Shown piece by piece: positions 62,479-64,000 of a stretch of DNA of 64,000 nucleotides. Origin of the DNA: Marinobacter nauticus (GTDB taxonomy: Bacteria > Pseudomonadota > Gammaproteobacteria > Enterobacterales > Shewanellaceae); NCBI RefSeq assembly GCF_019801015.1, contig NZ_JAHVJZ010000007.1, positions 151,023 through 215,022 on the forward strand. The letters run 5' to 3'. The first letter of the stretch is position 1. The number at the start of each line of letters is the position of its first letter. A program made the position numbers and the translations under genes. A model generated the notes under the pieces. The model was not told the origin of the DNA and ran no database searches. It saw only the letters and a program-made list of their open reading frames with translations.

Positions 62479-63561
62479 TCAGCGGACCAGAAACTCGCCT
62501 GGGGGTTTACCGATCCAGCGTTTAAAGGCGTGGCGGAAATTGGAGACATCCCGAAACCCAAGCCGCTCGCCGATCCAATCGATGTCCTGCACGCCATTTT
62601 GCAGCCACTCGATTGCCAACTGGCAGCGGACCTGGTTCAGGATCTGCTGATAAGAGGTGCCAAGCTCACTCAGGCGCCGGCGCAGTGTCCGCTGAGACAC
62701 CATCAGTTCATCGGCGACCTGCTCCTGAGTGGGCCAGTGTTCAGGAATGGCCAGCAGCATGGTGAGAATACGGTTAACCAGTGACTCATCCTGCTCGGGC
62801 AACTCCTGCTCCAACTGAAGCGCTTCAGGTAAAGGCTTCCAGACAACCGGAGTGTCCAGTTGCTCCAGCTTGATGGCCCACTCAAAGAAGTCGCCCTCAA
62901 ACTCGACCGGGCAGCCCAGAAGCGCTTCATAATGGGCCATGTCCACGGCCCAGGGTGCCGGCGCCGGGAAACGAACCCAACCCAGCTGAACCGGCTTGCC
63001 GGTCAACTCCTCAGCGATGGCCAGCATCGAACCCAGCCCTTGCTCAAACACAAACTGAAGCGTGGCAGGTTCAATCTGTGCCACGTTCACCCCTTTGACC
63101 ACCAGATGCTGGTCGTCAATGCGTTCCAGGTTGTCCGTAAAGCTGCCAGTGAGGTTGGGGTTCTGCCGGGTGATGTGATAGGCCTCAGCCAAGGTTCGGG
63201 ATTGCGATAAGGGGATTTGGAGTCCCTCAAGATCACCCGCCCGAAAGGTGCGACCGAACTTCAGTCCGGCAGCCGGTTGGGGCAGTCTCTGTGACGCCAA
63301 TTCCATCGCCTTGAGCATCTGCCAGGCCAGGATGTATTGACGCTCCTCCAACTCTTTCGGTGCGATGTCCACCTCAGAGAGCAGCTCATCACCTACGCTC
63401 TCACCGCACTGCGAAACCAGATAGCGGTGCAGTAAGCGAAGATCGAATGCAGGATAGAGCAGATCCCCATAAAGAGCGGGATGCTGTCGAATGAAATGAT
63501 TTAACGACAATGCGTCGCTGCAGGCCTGTCGTTCGGCCTCTGTACCAAAAAGCGTCACCAT
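62479..63561 (-). CDS. AraC family transcriptional regulator
   Basis: A 360-residue regulator. The N-terminal ligand domain (about 15-205) is of the Arabinose_bd type found in OruR/ArgR-like AraC proteins (LKFGRTFRAGDLEGLQIPLSQSRTLAEAYHITRQNPNLTG). The C-terminal double helix-turn-helix (about 270-358) has EQVADELMVSQRTLRRRLSELGTSYQQILNQVR and IGERLGFRDVSNFRHAFKRWIGKPPGEF. It ends back-to-back with the diheme lipoprotein gene (stop codons joined as TGATCA). It may control the neighbouring beta-helix/diheme genes (inference). Confidence 0.88.
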   Translation of the reverse strand: MVTLFGTEAERQACSDALSLNHFIRQHPALYGDLLYPAFDLRLLHRYLVSQCGESVGDELLSEVDIAPKELEERQYILAWQMLKAMELASQRLPQPAAGLKFGRTFRAGDLEGLQIPLSQSRTLAEAYHITRQNPNLTGSFTDNLERIDDQHLVVKGVNVAQIEPATLQFVFEQGLGSMLAIAEELTGKPVQLGWVRFPAPAPWAVDMAHYEALLGCPVEFEGDFFEWAIKLEQLDTPVVWKPLPEALQLEQELPEQDESLVNRILTMLLAIPEHWPTQEQVADELMVSQRTLRRRLSELGTSYQQILNQVRCQLAIEWLQNGVQDIDWIGERLGFRDVSNFRHAFKRWIGKPPGEFLVR

Positions 63562-63651
63562 AGGGCTATGGTGTAACCGATCTGAAATGGAGAGTAAACC
63601 GAGGGGAGCGGATGACGCGAAATTTATTCGAAATTGGTTTGCGCCAAAACG

Positions 63652-63680
63652 AAAAAACCCCGCCTCTTTCGAGACGGGGT
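63652..63680 (-). terminator. Terminator of the rRNA operon
   Basis: On the minus strand the stem CCCCGTCTC/GAGGCGGGG (one G-U pair) with GAAA tetraloop is followed by six T, 16 bases past the 5S gene. Confidence 0.92.
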
Positions 63681-63695
63681 TGATTCTAATTAGGA

Positions 63696-63812
63696 GCCTG
63701 GCGGTGACCTACTCTCGCATGGGAACTCCCACACTACCATCGGCGCGGTCGCGTTTCACTTCTGAGTTCGGCATGGGATCAGGTGGTTCCACGACGCTAT
63801 TGCCACCAGGCA
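63696..63812 (-). rRNA. rrf: 5S ribosomal RNA
   Basis: The reverse complement starts TGCCTGGTGGCAATAGCG and ends GGTCACCGCCAGGC, with the conserved CCATGCCGAACTCAGAAGTG in between. It is about 117 nt long and its ends pair as expected for a gammaproteobacterial 5S rRNA. Confidence 0.97.
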
Positions 63813-63903
63813 AAAATCGTACAATTCGGAAAAGCTGAATTTCTCTTGTAAGCGCTTCTTACAAGGTCGGATATCCGACTCACAAAACCACTTGGGTGTT
63901 GTA

Positions 63904-64000
63904 TGGTTAAGCCTCACGGGTCATTAGTACAGGTTAGCTCAACGCCTCACAACGCTTACACACCCTGCCTATCAACGTCGTAGTCTTCGACGGCCCTTTA
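63904..64000 (-). rRNA. rrl: 23S ribosomal RNA, 3' end (partial)
   Basis: The reverse complement carries the 23S terminal sequence, including GTTGATAGGCAGGGTGTGTA, TTGAGCTAACCTGTACTAAT and GACCCGTGAGGCTTAACC. The rest of the gene continues beyond the right edge. The gap to 5S is about 90 bp. Confidence 0.96.

Noticed and set aside
63587..63838. 83-codon frame on the plus strand
   Set aside because: It runs antisense across the rRNA terminator and the 5S gene.
1..64000. tRNA genes, CRISPR arrays, insertion sequences, prophage or integron
   Set aside because: No cloverleaf-like gene, regular spaced repeats, transposase/integrase frame or attachment-site duplication was seen on reading; a tRNAscan or IS search could still find something small.

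Overview
The window is 64 kb of GC-rich chromosomal DNA from a gammaproteobacterium of the Shewanella/Ferrimonas type. The basis is a Cpx envelope-stress locus, a menaquinone operon, several periplasmic multiheme c-type cytochromes (an octaheme of the tetrathionate-reductase family, a split flavocytochrome c, diheme lipoproteins) and an rrn operon with gammaproteobacterial 5S and 23S ends. The high GC and the proteins' character suggest Ferrimonas rather than Shewanella; that genus call is inference. There is no phage, insertion sequence, CRISPR array or tRNA gene that I can see.

Layout. 1-2.3 kb: the 3' part of glnL and all of glnG (nitrogen two-component system). 2.3-5.9 kb: FieF-type cation efflux, then cpxP divergent from cpxRA with a perfect CpxR box between them. 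5.9-20.6 kb: mostly housekeeping and envelope genes: SseA, TrmL, YaiL/DUF2058, a YbaY-like lipoprotein, a periplasmic aryl-sulfate sulfotransferase, DUF2461, a second EF-G-like GTPase, a P1/DmpA peptidase, DedA, NnrU, a paired M16 protease system and a Sel1/GNAT pair. 20.9-25.9 kb: a respiratory/catabolic cluster (Tat-exported flavoprotein reductase, tetraheme cytochrome, periplasmic cupin, TetR regulator, GPH-type transporter). 25.9-37.4 kb: ferritin, RsmJ, TetR, oligopeptidase A, a double-CDGSH/glutamate-synthase-like fusion, an outer-membrane protein with a Fur-like box, a SigZ-type sigma factor, GST and glutathione reductase. 37.4-41.2 kb: an anaerobic operon with a perfect FNR/EtrA box in front of a monoheme cytochrome, a DUF3373 outer-membrane barrel and an octaheme cytochrome. 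41.2-48.3 kb: a hairpin-rich leader, a large DUF11-type surface protein, and an exported lipoprotein/CHAT-protease pair, followed by a PDZ-like protein behind a long dyad. 48.4-56.8 kb: glycerol kinase, a small membrane protein and menF-menD-menH-menC-menE. 56.8-63.6 kb: an AbgT transporter, a fused beta-helix/diheme lipoprotein, its diheme-only paralogue and an AraC regulator. 63.6-64 kb: terminator, 5S and the 3' end of 23S rRNA, all on the minus strand.

How the parts connect. Menaquinone made by the men operon is the usual low-potential quinone feeding periplasmic reductases in this group, so the flavoprotein/tetraheme cluster and the FNR-boxed octaheme operon are natural consumers (inference). 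The most promising less-described loci are the reductase/cupin/transporter cluster (possible cleavage of a small marine organic substrate coupled to respiration of the product), the DUF11/lipoprotein/CHAT group, and the beta-helix-diheme fusion with its tandem paralogue.
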